64,000 nt of DNA from Hymenobacter arizonensis (GCF_900115775.1 NZ_FOXS01000002.1:1023129-1087128); one strand, 5' to 3'. Positions 9,545 to 18,964 are shown, numbered from the stretch's first letter. Notes: generated from the sequence alone by a model not told the origin. Numbers and translations are program-made.

Positions 9545-9830
9545 GGGCGGGTCAGCTGAGATGTACGAAAATGAAAGAAGCTTCGGGTTTGGAAAACGAG
9601 TTATTCGTTGAAATTACGCAAGCGACAAATTGTTATGAACTCTACTCAGTTGCCCACGCGGGGGAAATTATTCACAGATGCAACTTGCCGGGCCGATGGG
9701 CATACCGTTGAGGGCCAATAATGAGAAAATAGCGTTAGCACTGCCCTCATTCCGGTAAGGTGCAACAGGGCAGTTCTGAACGGGCCCACTGTGCCGTGCG
9801 CGTTGTTGTCAAGCGCTTGTTGAGCAGCGC

Positions 9831-10967
9831 TTAGCGCCGCAGGCCCGACTTCTCCAGCAGCTTGCGCGGGGGCGTAATGAAAAGCTCCAGGCTGGCATAA
9901 GGAGCTCCGTTGAACTTGGAGTCGATGATTTTCTCGCGGTCATTGTTGGTCCGGTCGAAGGCATCGAAGGCGTAGTTGTAGCGGTAGCCGGCTTCGGCCC
10001 CCATCCAGAGGAAGCTGAAGATTTCGCGCTCCCAGCGCAGTCGGAATTTGACTTCTGTTTCGCGCAGCTCCAGGGTGCTGAGTGCCCTCTTGCCGAGAAC
10101 CGGCGTGCCAGTATTGGGGTCCCGACGATTGAGCTCATTGCGCAGCTTGATGATGTAATTGTAGCCATCCACGGTGTAGCCAGCGTAGAAAATGGACGAC
10201 TCCGACACGTTGTACCGGGCCGTTACACGGGCGGGAAACAAGGCCTCGATGCCCCACCGGTTATTAAACGTTCGGTTGTAGAGCACCGCCGGGTACAGGC
10301 TCAGCCGCCCAAAAGTGTAGCCATACTGAAAGCCCAGGCCCCACGAAAACAGAGCACTGCGCTTCCAGCCGTACACGGCCTCGGCCGAGAAGCGGAAGTA
10401 GTCGAGGGTATTCAAGTCGGTAGCGGCGTTATAGTCGCCGCTCAGTTCGCCTTTCACCCGGGCCAGGTACCAGTGCACATCATCGACGGGCCGCAGCACC
10501 ACTACCTGGGAGGAAATGCTTTTCAGCCCCTTGTCTTCGATGTTGCGGTACAGCTCGTAGTCGGTGGTGGCGGGGCCGTTAAATTGGAATTCTTCCCGCT
10601 CATAGGCCAGGCCCACTACTACCTTAAGGTGCGGCCGGTTCCAGGCCGGAATGTACCCCTTGATGGACAGGCGCGCGTTTTTGTCGATTTCCCCTGAGTA
10701 ATTGCTGATGCCCACCACCTGGGCCTCCGACTTCACCCCGAACCGCGGCATACGCTCGTAGCGCACAATCAGGCCCTTGCTGGGCCCCATGCCTAGCACC
10801 GAAGGGTTGGCAAACAGGCGTCGATTGGGCAGGCCCACTATGGTATCGACTCCGGTTGGTGCGGCTAGTGGGTACACAGGGGGCCTATCCTGGGCCTGAG
10901 CCACGCCTCCAATGCAGAGAAACGCGGCCGCTACCAGCCGGAAACGATAAGCAAAAAACAGAGCCAT
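9831..10967 (-). CDS. Exported outer-membrane beta-barrel protein, possibly DUF6268
   Basis: The 378-residue protein starts with a signal peptide (AAAFLCIGGVAQA, then Q). The rest is a run of amphipathic beta strands rich in Tyr, Arg and aromatic girdle residues, such as LKVVVGLAYEREEF and GWGLGFQYGYTFG-like segments, as expected for an outer-membrane barrel. It resembles the uncharacterised DUF6268 family, but I am not certain of that name. It is monocistronic, with about 290 gene-free bases downstream. Function unknown. Confidence 0.65.
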   Translation of the reverse strand: MALFFAYRFRLVAAAFLCIGGVAQAQDRPPVYPLAAPTGVDTIVGLPNRRLFANPSVLGMGPSKGLIVRYERMPRFGVKSEAQVVGISNYSGEIDKNARLSIKGYIPAWNRPHLKVVVGLAYEREEFQFNGPATTDYELYRNIEDKGLKSISSQVVVLRPVDDVHWYLARVKGELSGDYNAATDLNTLDYFRFSAEAVYGWKRSALFSWGLGFQYGYTFGRLSLYPAVLYNRTFNNRWGIEALFPARVTARYNVSESSIFYAGYTVDGYNYIIKLRNELNRRDPNTGTPVLGKRALSTLELRETEVKFRLRWEREIFSFLWMGAEAGYRYNYAFDAFDRTNNDREKIIDSKFNGAPYASLELFITPPRKLLEKSGLRR

Positions 10968-11077
10968 AGAAAGGGGCCGGAATAGGTAATTAAAGGCGAA
11001 TGTTGCCCATACGCATAAACCGGAACAATGGCTATTGGCAACGGGGCGGGTGTTGGTGATTTAGCGACTGTAGTGAT

Positions 11078-11190
11078 TTAGTGAATTAGCGATTCACATA
11101 CTGAAGTAAGTACACGTCTAGTAGCCAGAGACAAATGACCAATCGGGTGCAAGCCCAATTCCTTACCTCTCGGAATCGCTAATTCACTAA
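11078..11190. repeat. Inverted repeat with perfect 18-bp arms
   Basis: TTAGTGAATTAGCGATTC at 11078-11095 is repeated exactly in inverse orientation at 11173-11190, with 77 bases between. The element ends ten bases before the stop codon of hflX. The internal part shows no ORF. It resembles a small palindromic interspersed element, but only one copy is in the window. Confidence 0.8.
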
Positions 11191-11199
11191 TTCAGTACA

Positions 11200-12510
11200 T
11201 TACTCACTCACCGATTGGTAGGGGTAGCGCTGCTGGTGCAGAGCCGCTACGCGCTTGCCTAGCAATTCGCGCAGCTCTTCCAGGTTGGTGCGCTCCTGGG
11301 CCGAAATGAACACCACCGGGTCGTGCAGCTTGGCCATATAGGTGGCTTGCAGCTGCGCCAGCGGCGGGCGCGGGGCGGTGCCGTCGTCCTCGGCGTCGAG
11401 CACTTCGCCGAAGGGGTCTTTTTCGGCGTCGTCGGGCTTGTACTGGTCTATTTTGTTGAACACCAACAGCACGGGCTTATCGGCAGCGCCAATGTCGCTC
11501 AACGTGTCGTTCACCACCTGAATCTGTTCCTCGAAGCCGGGGTGTGAGATGTCGACCACGTGCAGCAGCAGGTCGGCTTCGCGAATCTCGTCGAGCGTGC
11601 TCTTGAAGCTCTCGATGAGCTTGGTGGGCAGCTTGCGAATGAATCCTACCGTGTCAGACAGCAGAAACGGGGTTTGCTCGAGCACCACCTTGCGGGTGGT
11701 GGCGTCTACGGTGGCAAAAAGCTTGTTTTCGGCAAACACGTCGGACTTGCCCAGCACATTCATCAGGGTGCTTTTGCCCACGTTGGTATAGCCAACCAGG
11801 GCCACGCGCACCGAGCCGCCGCGGGCTTTGCGCTGGGTGTGGCTCTGCCGGTCGAGGTCTTCGAGCTTTTCCTTGAGGAAGGCAATGCGGTCGCGCACAA
11901 TGCGTCGGTCGGTTTCAATTTCGGTTTCACCCGGACCCTTCATGCCCACGCCACCACGCTGCTTGTCCAAGTGAGTCCAGAGGCCGGTGAGGCGGGGGAG
12001 GAGGTACTGGTACTGGGCCAGCTCGACCTGGGTGCGCGAGGTGGCCGACTTGGCCCGCAGTGCGAAAATATCCAGAATCAGCAGCGAGCGGTCCACAATC
12101 TTCACCAGCAGCTCGGCTTCGAGGTTGCGGAGCTGCGAGGGGGAGAGGTCGTCGTCGAACACCACCATGCTGGTGCCTTCGTGCTGCACGTAGGCCTTGA
12201 TTTCGGCCAGCTTGCCTTCGCCCACGTAGGTCCGGATGTCGGGCTTTTCGAGGCGCTGCACGAAGCGCTTCGTGGCGGTGGCGCCGGCCGTTTCAATGAG
12301 AAAGGCCAGTTCGTCGAGGTATTCGGTGGTTTGGGCTTCGGACTGGCGGCGCGGGGGCACGCTCACCAGCACGGCGGTTTCCTGCTCTTTGGCGGTGTCG
12401 TAGGCGCCGCCCGATTTGCTGGCGACAAAGCCGGCCTTGGCGTTGTCGGTGGTGAAGTGCCGGGTGCTGCCGCCCGGCTTGCGGCCGCCGGAGGTGGGTT
12501 TATTTGCCAT
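11200..12510 (-). CDS. hflX: GTPase HflX
   Basis: The 436-residue product (ATG at 12510, MANKPTSGGR) has the HflX N-terminal domain, the glycine-rich linker GGVGMKGPGETEIETDRR, and a GTPase domain with G1 GYTNVGKST at about residues 230-238, G3 DTVGFI and G4 NKID. HflX binds 50S or 70S ribosomes and rescues stalled or heat-damaged ones. A basic, low-complexity N-terminal extension of about 40 residues precedes the family domain. The frame remains open upstream of 12510, but the residues there do not look coding. Confidence 0.93.
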   Translation of the reverse strand: MANKPTSGGRKPGGSTRHFTTDNAKAGFVASKSGGAYDTAKEQETAVLVSVPPRRQSEAQTTEYLDELAFLIETAGATATKRFVQRLEKPDIRTYVGEGKLAEIKAYVQHEGTSMVVFDDDLSPSQLRNLEAELLVKIVDRSLLILDIFALRAKSATSRTQVELAQYQYLLPRLTGLWTHLDKQRGGVGMKGPGETEIETDRRIVRDRIAFLKEKLEDLDRQSHTQRKARGGSVRVALVGYTNVGKSTLMNVLGKSDVFAENKLFATVDATTRKVVLEQTPFLLSDTVGFIRKLPTKLIESFKSTLDEIREADLLLHVVDISHPGFEEQIQVVNDTLSDIGAADKPVLLVFNKIDQYKPDDAEKDPFGEVLDAEDDGTAPRPPLAQLQATYMAKLHDPVVFISAQERTNLEELRELLGKRVAALHQQRYPYQSVSE

Positions 12511-12656
12511 GGAAAGGGTAGTTGTCGGTTGCTCGTGGTGGCGGGTTGTCAGAAATAAATCCGCTGCCAGTTTGCTGAACGAATTTCTGACGCTTTTGGG
12601 TGCGCCTGCTCTTTGGATTGCAAGCTGGCGCCACCAAGCCGCAACTAACAACTAAA

Positions 12657-12956
12657 TCACCGCAAGGTGAGCGAGTAGGCCACCACCTGCTGCACTTGCT
12701 GGGGCGTAAGGGTCTTGCCGAAAGCCGGCATCTTGCCCATGCCATTGGTAACTAAGTAGGTGCGGCCAAAGGCGTTGAGGTTACTTTTGGTGAGGTCGTG
12801 GGCCCCGTTCAGGCCGGCTTTGCCGTTGGCGCCGTGGCAGCGCTGGCAGTTTTTCTGGTACAGCAGCTGGCCCGGCAGCACCGGGGCCTGGGCCGAAGCC
12901 GCCGACACAGCGAGGAAAGGCAGCAGCAGCGACAGCGCCGCAAAGCGAATATTCAT
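12657..12956 (-). CDS. Small c-type cytochrome
   Basis: This 99-residue periplasmic cytochrome has a signal peptide ending near SAASA (residue 21), the heme motif CQRCH at residues 37-41 and a probable axial methionine in GKMPAFG. The start at 12956 (MNIRFAALSL) gives a proper signal peptide; the longer frame from 12983 does not. It lies 146 bases upstream of hflX on the same strand. Its redox partners are unknown. Confidence 0.88.
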   Translation of the reverse strand: MNIRFAALSLLLPFLAVSAASAQAPVLPGQLLYQKNCQRCHGANGKAGLNGAHDLTKSNLNAFGRTYLVTNGMGKMPAFGKTLTPQQVQQVVAYSLTLR

Positions 12957-13128
12957 ATCAGGCACAACACACAAAGAGCCCACAAAGTACCGGCGGATAA
13001 AATTAAAGCCATGAGGGTAGGAGGGTGTGAGGGTAGGAAGTATTCTTTATAACCTAAGAGTCATAACGCCGTTAGCCCGACCTTTGCACCTCCTGCCCTC
13101 ACACCTTCTTACCCTCTTGCCCTAAAAA

Positions 13129-14241
13129 GTGCGCGTCGCCCTCGTCATCAACACCAGTTGGAATATTTGGAATTTCCGTGCCAGCCTCGTGCGCGCCTTG
13201 CAAGCCGCCGGCCACGAGGTGCTGGCCATCGCGCCGCCCGATGATTACTCCCAGCGCCTCGAAACCGAGCTCGGCTGCCGCTTCGTGCCCATCCTCATGG
13301 AGAACAAGGGCACCAACCCGGCTAAGGACGCCGCGCTGACGCTGCGCTTCTACAAAATTTACAAGCGCGAAAAGCCCGACGTGGTGCTGCACTACACCAT
13401 CAAGCCCAACATCTACGGCAGCATTGCGGCCCAGCTGGCCGGCGTGCCCAGCATCAACAACGTGAGCGGCCTGGGCACGGTGTTCATCATCAAAAACTTC
13501 GTGAGCAAGGTGGCGCTGGGACTCTACCGTTTCGCGTTCCGCTTCCCGCACAAGGTGTTTTTTCAGAACGGCGACGACCGGCAGCTATTCCTCGACAACG
13601 GCTTGGTGCGTCGCGAAATAACCGACTTACTCCCCGGCTCCGGGGTCGACACCGACCGGTTTCGCCCGGCTCCCGAATTCACGCGCCAAACCCCGTTTGT
13701 GTTCCTGATGGTGGCGCGCGTGCTCTACGAAAAGGGAGTAGTCGAATACTTTGAAGCGGCCAAAATTGTGCGTGAGGCAGTGCCCGGTACGCGCATTCAG
13801 CTGCTCGGCGGCCTCGACGAAGCCGGCGGGGTGGGCGTACCCCGCGCCACCTTCGAGGAGTGGCTGAAAAGCGGCGACATCGAGTACCTGGGCCGCTCCG
13901 ACGATGTGGCCGCCCACCTGCACCGCGCCGATTGCGTGGTGCTGCCCAGCTACCGCGAAGGCACGCCCAAAACCCTGCTCGAAGCGGCAGCCGTGGGCAA
14001 GCCCCTCGTCACCACCGACGTGCCCGGCTGCCGCGAAACCGTAGTCGACGGCCACAACGGCTACCTCTGCCAAGTGCGCAGCGGCCCCGATTTGGCTGCC
14101 AAGATGCTGCAGGTGCTCACGCTGCCCGAGGCCGAATTGAAAGGCATGGGCCGAAACAGCCGCCACTTGGCCGAAACTAAATTTGATGAACGGCTGGTGC
14201 TCGATAAGTACCTGACCGCCGTAGCCACCGTGCGCCGGTAG
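13129..14241 (+). CDS. Glycosyltransferase family 4 protein
   Basis: The 370-residue protein has two Rossmann-like halves. The N-terminal half starts RVALVINTSWNIWNFR and contains LHYTIKPNIYGSIAA. The C-terminal half has the GT4 donor-binding pattern PSYREGTPKTLLEAAAVGKP, followed by CRETVVDGHNGYL. It resembles PglA-like enzymes that add sugars to undecaprenyl-linked intermediates. The start is a GTG at 13129, directly at the family N-terminus, and I see no better ATG. The adjacent rfbC suggests polysaccharide or lipopolysaccharide assembly. Confidence 0.87.
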   Translation: MRVALVINTSWNIWNFRASLVRALQAAGHEVLAIAPPDDYSQRLETELGCRFVPILMENKGTNPAKDAALTLRFYKIYKREKPDVVLHYTIKPNIYGSIAAQLAGVPSINNVSGLGTVFIIKNFVSKVALGLYRFAFRFPHKVFFQNGDDRQLFLDNGLVRREITDLLPGSGVDTDRFRPAPEFTRQTPFVFLMVARVLYEKGVVEYFEAAKIVREAVPGTRIQLLGGLDEAGGVGVPRATFEEWLKSGDIEYLGRSDDVAAHLHRADCVVLPSYREGTPKTLLEAAAVGKPLVTTDVPGCRETVVDGHNGYLCQVRSGPDLAAKMLQVLTLPEAELKGMGRNSRHLAETKFDERLVLDKYLTAVATVRR

Positions 14242-14343
14242 CAGCTCTCTGGTGCGGTCGTGCTGAGCGGTGCCGCCGTCTGTTTGCCGCTTTGCATGAG
14301 GACTTTTTTCAGAAACCGTCGCAAACACGCATTCGGATTATTC

Positions 14344-14351
14344 TACATTTG
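14344..14351 (+). promoter_or_regulatory. Bacteroidota-type -7 box TACATTTG upstream of rfbC
   Basis: TACATTTG matches TAnnTTTG exactly and ends five bases before the rfbC ATG. No matching -33 TTG is seen at the expected spacing. If used, transcription would begin at about the start codon. Confidence 0.4.
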
Positions 14352-14356
14352 TGTCA

Positions 14357-14902
14357 ATGGAAGTAAAGCAATTCCCCATTTCCGGGCTAGTCGAGTTCAC
14401 TCCCCGTCTGTTTGCCGACGACCGGGGTCATTTTTTTGAAACCTTCAGCGCCCGCCTCATGGCGCAGGCCGGCGCCGAGGCCCAATGGGTGCAGGACAAC
14501 CAGTCGAACTCCAAAAAAGGAGTGCTCCGCGGCCTGCATTTTCAAATCCCTCCACACGCCCAAGCCAAGTTGGTGCGCGTAGGCCAGGGCCGCGCCCTCG
14601 ATGTGGCCGTCGACTTGCGTCGGGATTCTCCCACCTACGGCCAGCACCAGATGGTAGAGCTCATGGCCGAGCGTGGCAACATGCTCTACATTCCCGCTGG
14701 TTTTGCTCACGGTTTCATGGCCCTGGAGGACAACACAATTTTCCTCTACAAATGCAGCGACTACTACGCCCCCAGCGCGGAAGGCGGCTTGCGTTGGGAC
14801 GACCCCGATTTGAACATCAACTGGGGCACCGAAGTGGCGCCGTTGGTGTCGGGCAAGGACGATGAGCTGCCCTTGCTAAAGGATTTTGTAAGCCCGTTTT
14901 AA
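14357..14902 (+). CDS. rfbC: dTDP-4-dehydrorhamnose 3,5-epimerase
   Basis: The 181-residue cupin enzyme carries RGLHFQ with the catalytic His61, the LDVAVDLRRDSPTYG segment and the PAGFAHGF motif of RmlC/RfbC. It converts dTDP-4-keto-6-deoxyglucose to dTDP-4-keto-rhamnose. I use the ATG at 14357; an in-frame GTG at 14351 overlaps the -7-like box. RfbA, RfbB and RfbD are not in the window, so the pathway genes are dispersed. Confidence 0.94.
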   Translation: MEVKQFPISGLVEFTPRLFADDRGHFFETFSARLMAQAGAEAQWVQDNQSNSKKGVLRGLHFQIPPHAQAKLVRVGQGRALDVAVDLRRDSPTYGQHQMVELMAERGNMLYIPAGFAHGFMALEDNTIFLYKCSDYYAPSAEGGLRWDDPDLNINWGTEVAPLVSGKDDELPLLKDFVSPF

Positions 14903-14918
14903 AAAGCTGAGCAGAACA

Positions 14919-15110
14919 TCAAACTCCCCTCCTTACCAAGGAGGGGATGTTTTCGCGAAGCGAGAACGGGGGTGGTTGTGGGCGTTGAACGATAACAGGC
15001 GGAACGACTCGCGGTAGAATCGTTCAGGTGTCGTTCAACGAGTGCAACCACCCCCGTCCGAGCCTGCGGCTCGAACATCCCCTCCTTAAAAAAGGAGGGG
15101 AGTTTGACCG
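14919..15110. repeat. Nested palindromic element, CAAACTCCCCTCC family, copy 1
   Basis: The element reads the same on both strands in layers: outer arms CAAACTCCCCTCCTT, then small hairpins of differing sequence (near 14950-14967 and 15057-15074), then GGGGGTGGTTG/CAACCACCCCC arms, then CGTTGAACGA/TCGTTCAACG, then GAACGA/TCGTTC. It lies between convergent rfbC and murF and ends three bases before the murF stop codon. A second copy is at 26889-27075. Confidence 0.92.
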
Positions 15111-15113
15111 TTG

Positions 15114-16412
15114 TTACAACAGTTCCACCAGCGTCTCCAACGCCATGCCGCGGCTGCCTTTCACCAGCACCTGCTGCCCCTGAGCCGGGTGTTGCTTCAG
15201 CCACTCAGCTGCTTCAGCTTTGGTAGAGAAGTGCTGCGCTTGCCTAGCTGCTTCAGCTGCCAAGCTCATCTCAGGGCCAATTAGCAATACAGCGGAGAGG
15301 TTCAACTCGGCTAGCAGTTGGCCCAGCTGGCGGTGCTCAGCGGCGCTGTCGTCGCCTAGCTCAAACATATCGCCGAGGATAACCAGCTTGCTCTGGCCAC
15401 CTGCGGCAGGGCGGGCAGAGAAGCTGCGCAGTGCCGCCGCCATGCTGCTGGGGTTGGCGTTGTAGGCATCCAGCACCAGCTCATTTCCTCTTTCTGTGCG
15501 GAGCAGCTGCGAGCGGTTGTTCTGTGGGTTGTAGCGGGCCAGGGCGCTGGCTACTTTGTCGGCTTCAACACCAAAGTGCAGGCCCACGGCGGCAGCGGCC
15601 GCCAGGTTGGGAAAGTTGTAGTCGCCGGTGAGCTGGGCGGCTACGTCGGTGCCATCGGCTAGGCGCAGGGCCAGGGCCGGGTCGGCGGCTAGCAGCGTAG
15701 CGGGGTAGGCATCGGTGGCGCCGGGGTAGGTGAGGCGTGTGGGCACGGCCGCAGCTAGGCCGGGTAGTTTGGGGTCGAGGGTGTTGACGAAAGCGGTGCC
15801 GCCGGTGCGGGCCAGATAGTCAAACAATTCGCCTTTGCCCAGGGCCACGCCCTCGGGCCCACCAAAGCCTTCGAGGTGGGCCTTGCCAATGTTGGTGATG
15901 AGGCCGTGTGTGGGCAGGGCCCACTGGCAGTAAGCCGCTATTTCGCCCCGGTGGTTAGCACCCATCTCAATCACGGCGAAGTCGTGCTCACCGGTGCGCA
16001 GCCGCAGCAGCGTGAGCGGCACCCCAATGTGATTGTTGAGATTGCCGATGGTGGCCAGAACGCGGAATTTCTGGGCCAGCACGGCCGTCAGCAGCTCCTT
16101 GGTAGTGGTTTTGCCATTCGAGCCCGTGATGGCCAGCACCGGGATGTCGAACTGCTGGCGGTGGTGCCGGGCCAGTTCCTGCAAAGCGGCCAGTGGGTCG
16201 GGGGCGAAGGTGTAGCGGGCCGGGTCGGTGGCGGCCAGGTCGGCGTCGTCCACCACGGCGTGGCGGGCGCCTTTTTCCAAAGCCTGGGGAGCAAAGGCCG
16301 CGCCCCGGAAGCTGGGCCCATTCAGGGCAAAGAATAAGGTGCCGGGCTGCGGCTGGCGCGAGTCGGTGCTAACCTGGCCGCCAGCCGCCAAATAATGAGA
16401 ATAGAGCAACAT
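15114..16412 (-). CDS. murF: UDP-N-acetylmuramoyl-tripeptide--D-alanyl-D-alanine ligase
   Basis: The 432-residue Mur ligase has the ATP loop TGSNGKTTTKE at about residues 96-106, the EMGANHRGEI segment characteristic of MurF, and the C-terminal DAYNANPSSM and VLGDMFELG motifs. It adds D-Ala-D-Ala to the UDP-MurNAc-tripeptide in peptidoglycan synthesis in the cytoplasm. It is not in a dcw cluster here. The divergent neighbour is the FG-GAP protein. Confidence 0.95.
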   Translation of the reverse strand: MLLYSHYLAAGGQVSTDSRQPQPGTLFFALNGPSFRGAAFAPQALEKGARHAVVDDADLAATDPARYTFAPDPLAALQELARHHRQQFDIPVLAITGSNGKTTTKELLTAVLAQKFRVLATIGNLNNHIGVPLTLLRLRTGEHDFAVIEMGANHRGEIAAYCQWALPTHGLITNIGKAHLEGFGGPEGVALGKGELFDYLARTGGTAFVNTLDPKLPGLAAAVPTRLTYPGATDAYPATLLAADPALALRLADGTDVAAQLTGDYNFPNLAAAAAVGLHFGVEADKVASALARYNPQNNRSQLLRTERGNELVLDAYNANPSSMAAALRSFSARPAAGGQSKLVILGDMFELGDDSAAEHRQLGQLLAELNLSAVLLIGPEMSLAAEAARQAQHFSTKAEAAEWLKQHPAQGQQVLVKGSRGMALETLVELL

Positions 16413-16519
16413 AAAGTTGAACGCGAAGAGAAAACCGGGTGTAAACTGTTACAAAGGTGGGCTTGATTTTTGTCCTCGCTATCATTGCCTGCCCGAACCG
16501 TTTTCATTGCTTTGCGCCT

Positions 16520-18820
16520 ATGCTCCGTTCTACGCTTGTTTTGCTGGTCCTGCTGGCTTTTTCAACTGCTGCCCGGGCCCAGTTGCCAGCGGGCTTTGGG
16601 TTCGAACACCAGCCGTTGGCCGCGGTGGTGCACGGCACCGATACGCTGCGCCACGCCTGGGCTGGTGGCTTCGACACGCCCCAGTTCAGCACCATCGACC
16701 TGAACAACGACGGCCAAAACGACCTGTTTGCCTTCGACCACATCAGCAGCCGCGTCTATACTTTCCTGAGTGCGGCTGCGCCGGGCACCGCCGCGGGGCG
16801 CCGCTGGGAGTATGCCCCACAATACGAGTCGCTGTTTCCGGCCGACCTGCAAGGCTGGGCCCTGCTGCGCGACTACGACTGCGACGGCCGCCCCGACCTT
16901 TTTACCTACGTCAACAACGGCGAAATCCGGGTATTTCGCAATGTGCTGGTCAACGGCCGCCCCAGCTTTCAGCTCACCACCAACCAGCTTCGGTATTCTG
17001 GCGGATTTACGGGTACTGCCAACCTCGTTCTCGGAGGCTACAACCTGCCCGCCATTCAGGACGTGAACGGCGACGGCAAGCTCGACATCATGACCTATGA
17101 TTTTGTCAGTTCATCTTACATCGAGCTCTACCTCAACACCAGTCCCGGCACCTGCGGCAGTGACCTCACTTTTAGGCTGAACACCGATAATTGGGGCGGC
17201 ATCCAGGCCTGCAGCGGCTGCGCCGAGTACAAGTTCACCGGCCAGTCGTGCTTTACCGCGGCCCGGCCCTTGCACACGGGCGGGCACAGCTTGCTGCTGC
17301 TCGACCTCGACGGCGACGGGGTTCAGGACCTGCTCGACGGCCGCGACAACTGCGCCGAACTCACGCGCCTGCTCAACCGAGGCACGGCCCTGGCTCCCGT
17401 CATAAACCAGGCCGGCATCAGCTCTAGCTTTCCTTCAGCGGCCACGCCCGCCCGGGTGCCCGTGTTCCCAGCGGCGTATTCGTTTGACGCCAACTTCGAC
17501 GGCCGCCCCGACCTCGTGGTGGCCCCAAATATGCTCACCAATTTTGCCGACCAGGTGAGCCTGCGCAACCATGTGCAACTCTTCGAGAACACTGCTGCTA
17601 CCGGGCCGCCGGCTTTTGCGTATCGGTCCGCTGGCTTCCTGCAAAACGAGATGATAGACGTGAGCGAAGGCGCCGCCCCAACCTTTGGCGATGTTGACGG
17701 CGACGGGCTGCCCGACATGCTCATTGGCAACATCGCCGACCGCGTCAACAACGTGTACCGCGCCACTATTACGTACTACCGCAACGTGGGCACCCGCGCG
17801 CGACCGGTGTTCAGCTTCGTTACCGACAACTACCTGGGCCTGGCCGCTCAGCGCCTGGAGGGCATTAAGCCCGTGCTGGTCGACCTGAATCGCGACGGCG
17901 CCCTCGACCTGGCCTACGCCGCCTGGAGCAGCAGCGCCAATGTGCTCTACTACATCCTCAACACGGCCGCCGCTGGCCAGCCCGCCGCGTTCGACGTGGC
18001 CCGCGCCGTCAGTTTCAAGCCCCAAGGCGCGGCTGGCAGCGGTGTGCTGCCCTATTCTCGGGGAGACATGCCCTGTTTCACCGATGTAGACAATGACGGC
18101 TACGTCGACTTGCTCATCGGCACCAACGAAACCCAGGAGCCCGGCATGAGCCTGCGCTACTTCCGCAACCGCGGCTCCGGGCCGCTGGAAGATGCCTTTG
18201 TGCTGGTGGATAATGATTTTGGCCGGATTCGTGACGCTTCCGGGGGGCGGCCCACCAACCTGAGCGCCACCGTAGCCGATTTCGACGGCGACGGCCAGCC
18301 CGACCTGCTCACGGCCGACGCCAGCGGCTTCCTGCGGTTCTTTTCCAACTACCGCGCCCTGACCAGCATTTTCCCCGAGCGCACCGACTTGCTTTACAAT
18401 CCCCTGACCGGCCAGTACGAACCCACCCGCCTGGGCCTGGAGATTTCCTCGCACTTCGGCCTGGCTGCCACCGACCTAAACGGCGACGGAACCCCCGAGC
18501 TCTTCATTGGCACTCAGGCCGGCGGCGTTCTCAGCTACGGCACGCGCAACCGCACTGCCACCTCCACCACGCGCTCTGAGCCCGCCCGAGCATTGGCCCT
18601 GAGTGTGTACCCCAACCCTGCTACCGCCACCGCGACCGTAGAAACGGCCAAGCCCACCCGCATCACCCTGCTCGACCTGACCGGCCGCGTGGTGCAGCAA
18701 GTAAGCAGTGCCCAACGCCGCCACGCGGTAAACCTGGCGGGCCTGGCGCCCGGCGTGTACCTGGTGCGGGCCGAAGACGCCGATGGCTCGGCGGCGGTGC
18801 AGCGGCTGCTGGTGCGGTAG
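16520..18820 (+). CDS. Exported FG-GAP/VCBS repeat protein with T9SS domain
   Basis: The 766-residue protein has a signal peptide (MLRSTLVLLVLLAFSTAARA, then Q) from the ATG at 16520. It then has about ten calcium-binding loops of the DxDxDGxxD type (for example DLNNDGQNDL, DVNGDGKLDI, DVDGDGLPDM, DFDGDGQPDL), which build one or more beta-propellers. It ends with a T9SS sorting domain (VYPNPATATA, about residues 690-766). Such proteins are exported surface proteins; the ligand is unknown. A TTGCTTTG box, one base off TAnnTTTG, ends five bases before the ATG. Confidence 0.9.
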   Translation: MLRSTLVLLVLLAFSTAARAQLPAGFGFEHQPLAAVVHGTDTLRHAWAGGFDTPQFSTIDLNNDGQNDLFAFDHISSRVYTFLSAAAPGTAAGRRWEYAPQYESLFPADLQGWALLRDYDCDGRPDLFTYVNNGEIRVFRNVLVNGRPSFQLTTNQLRYSGGFTGTANLVLGGYNLPAIQDVNGDGKLDIMTYDFVSSSYIELYLNTSPGTCGSDLTFRLNTDNWGGIQACSGCAEYKFTGQSCFTAARPLHTGGHSLLLLDLDGDGVQDLLDGRDNCAELTRLLNRGTALAPVINQAGISSSFPSAATPARVPVFPAAYSFDANFDGRPDLVVAPNMLTNFADQVSLRNHVQLFENTAATGPPAFAYRSAGFLQNEMIDVSEGAAPTFGDVDGDGLPDMLIGNIADRVNNVYRATITYYRNVGTRARPVFSFVTDNYLGLAAQRLEGIKPVLVDLNRDGALDLAYAAWSSSANVLYYILNTAAAGQPAAFDVARAVSFKPQGAAGSGVLPYSRGDMPCFTDVDNDGYVDLLIGTNETQEPGMSLRYFRNRGSGPLEDAFVLVDNDFGRIRDASGGRPTNLSATVADFDGDGQPDLLTADASGFLRFFSNYRALTSIFPERTDLLYNPLTGQYEPTRLGLEISSHFGLAATDLNGDGTPELFIGTQAGGVLSYGTRNRTATSTTRSEPARALALSVYPNPATATATVETAKPTRITLLDLTGRVVQQVSSAQRRHAVNLAGLAPGVYLVRAEDADGSAAVQRLLVR

Positions 18821-18832
18821 TGACTTGAAGGT

Positions 18833-18901
18833 GAGTTTAGGAAACTCATCTCCTATTCGAGGTTTCTAAACTTTGAAAGGTAAACGAGTTTAGTAAACTC
18901 G
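18833..18901. repeat. Cluster of three related short palindromes
   Basis: GAGTTTAGGAAACTC (18833-18847), a degenerate GAGGTTTCTAAACTT (from about 18859) and CGAGTTTAGTAAACTCG (18885-18901) follow each other between two convergent genes. There is no T-run, so a classical terminator is unlikely. Role unknown. Confidence 0.7.
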
Positions 18902-18964
18902 TGTCGTGCAGGAGGCCGATGGCTAGCAGCCCGATGTACGCTCAAGTATGTACAGGAAAGGCGT

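Noticed and set aside
9571..9711. A 46-codon plus-strand ORF in the gap upstream of the arsenosugar operon
   Set aside because: No motif, signal or promoter was found, and codon use is not typical of neighbours. It is most likely chance.
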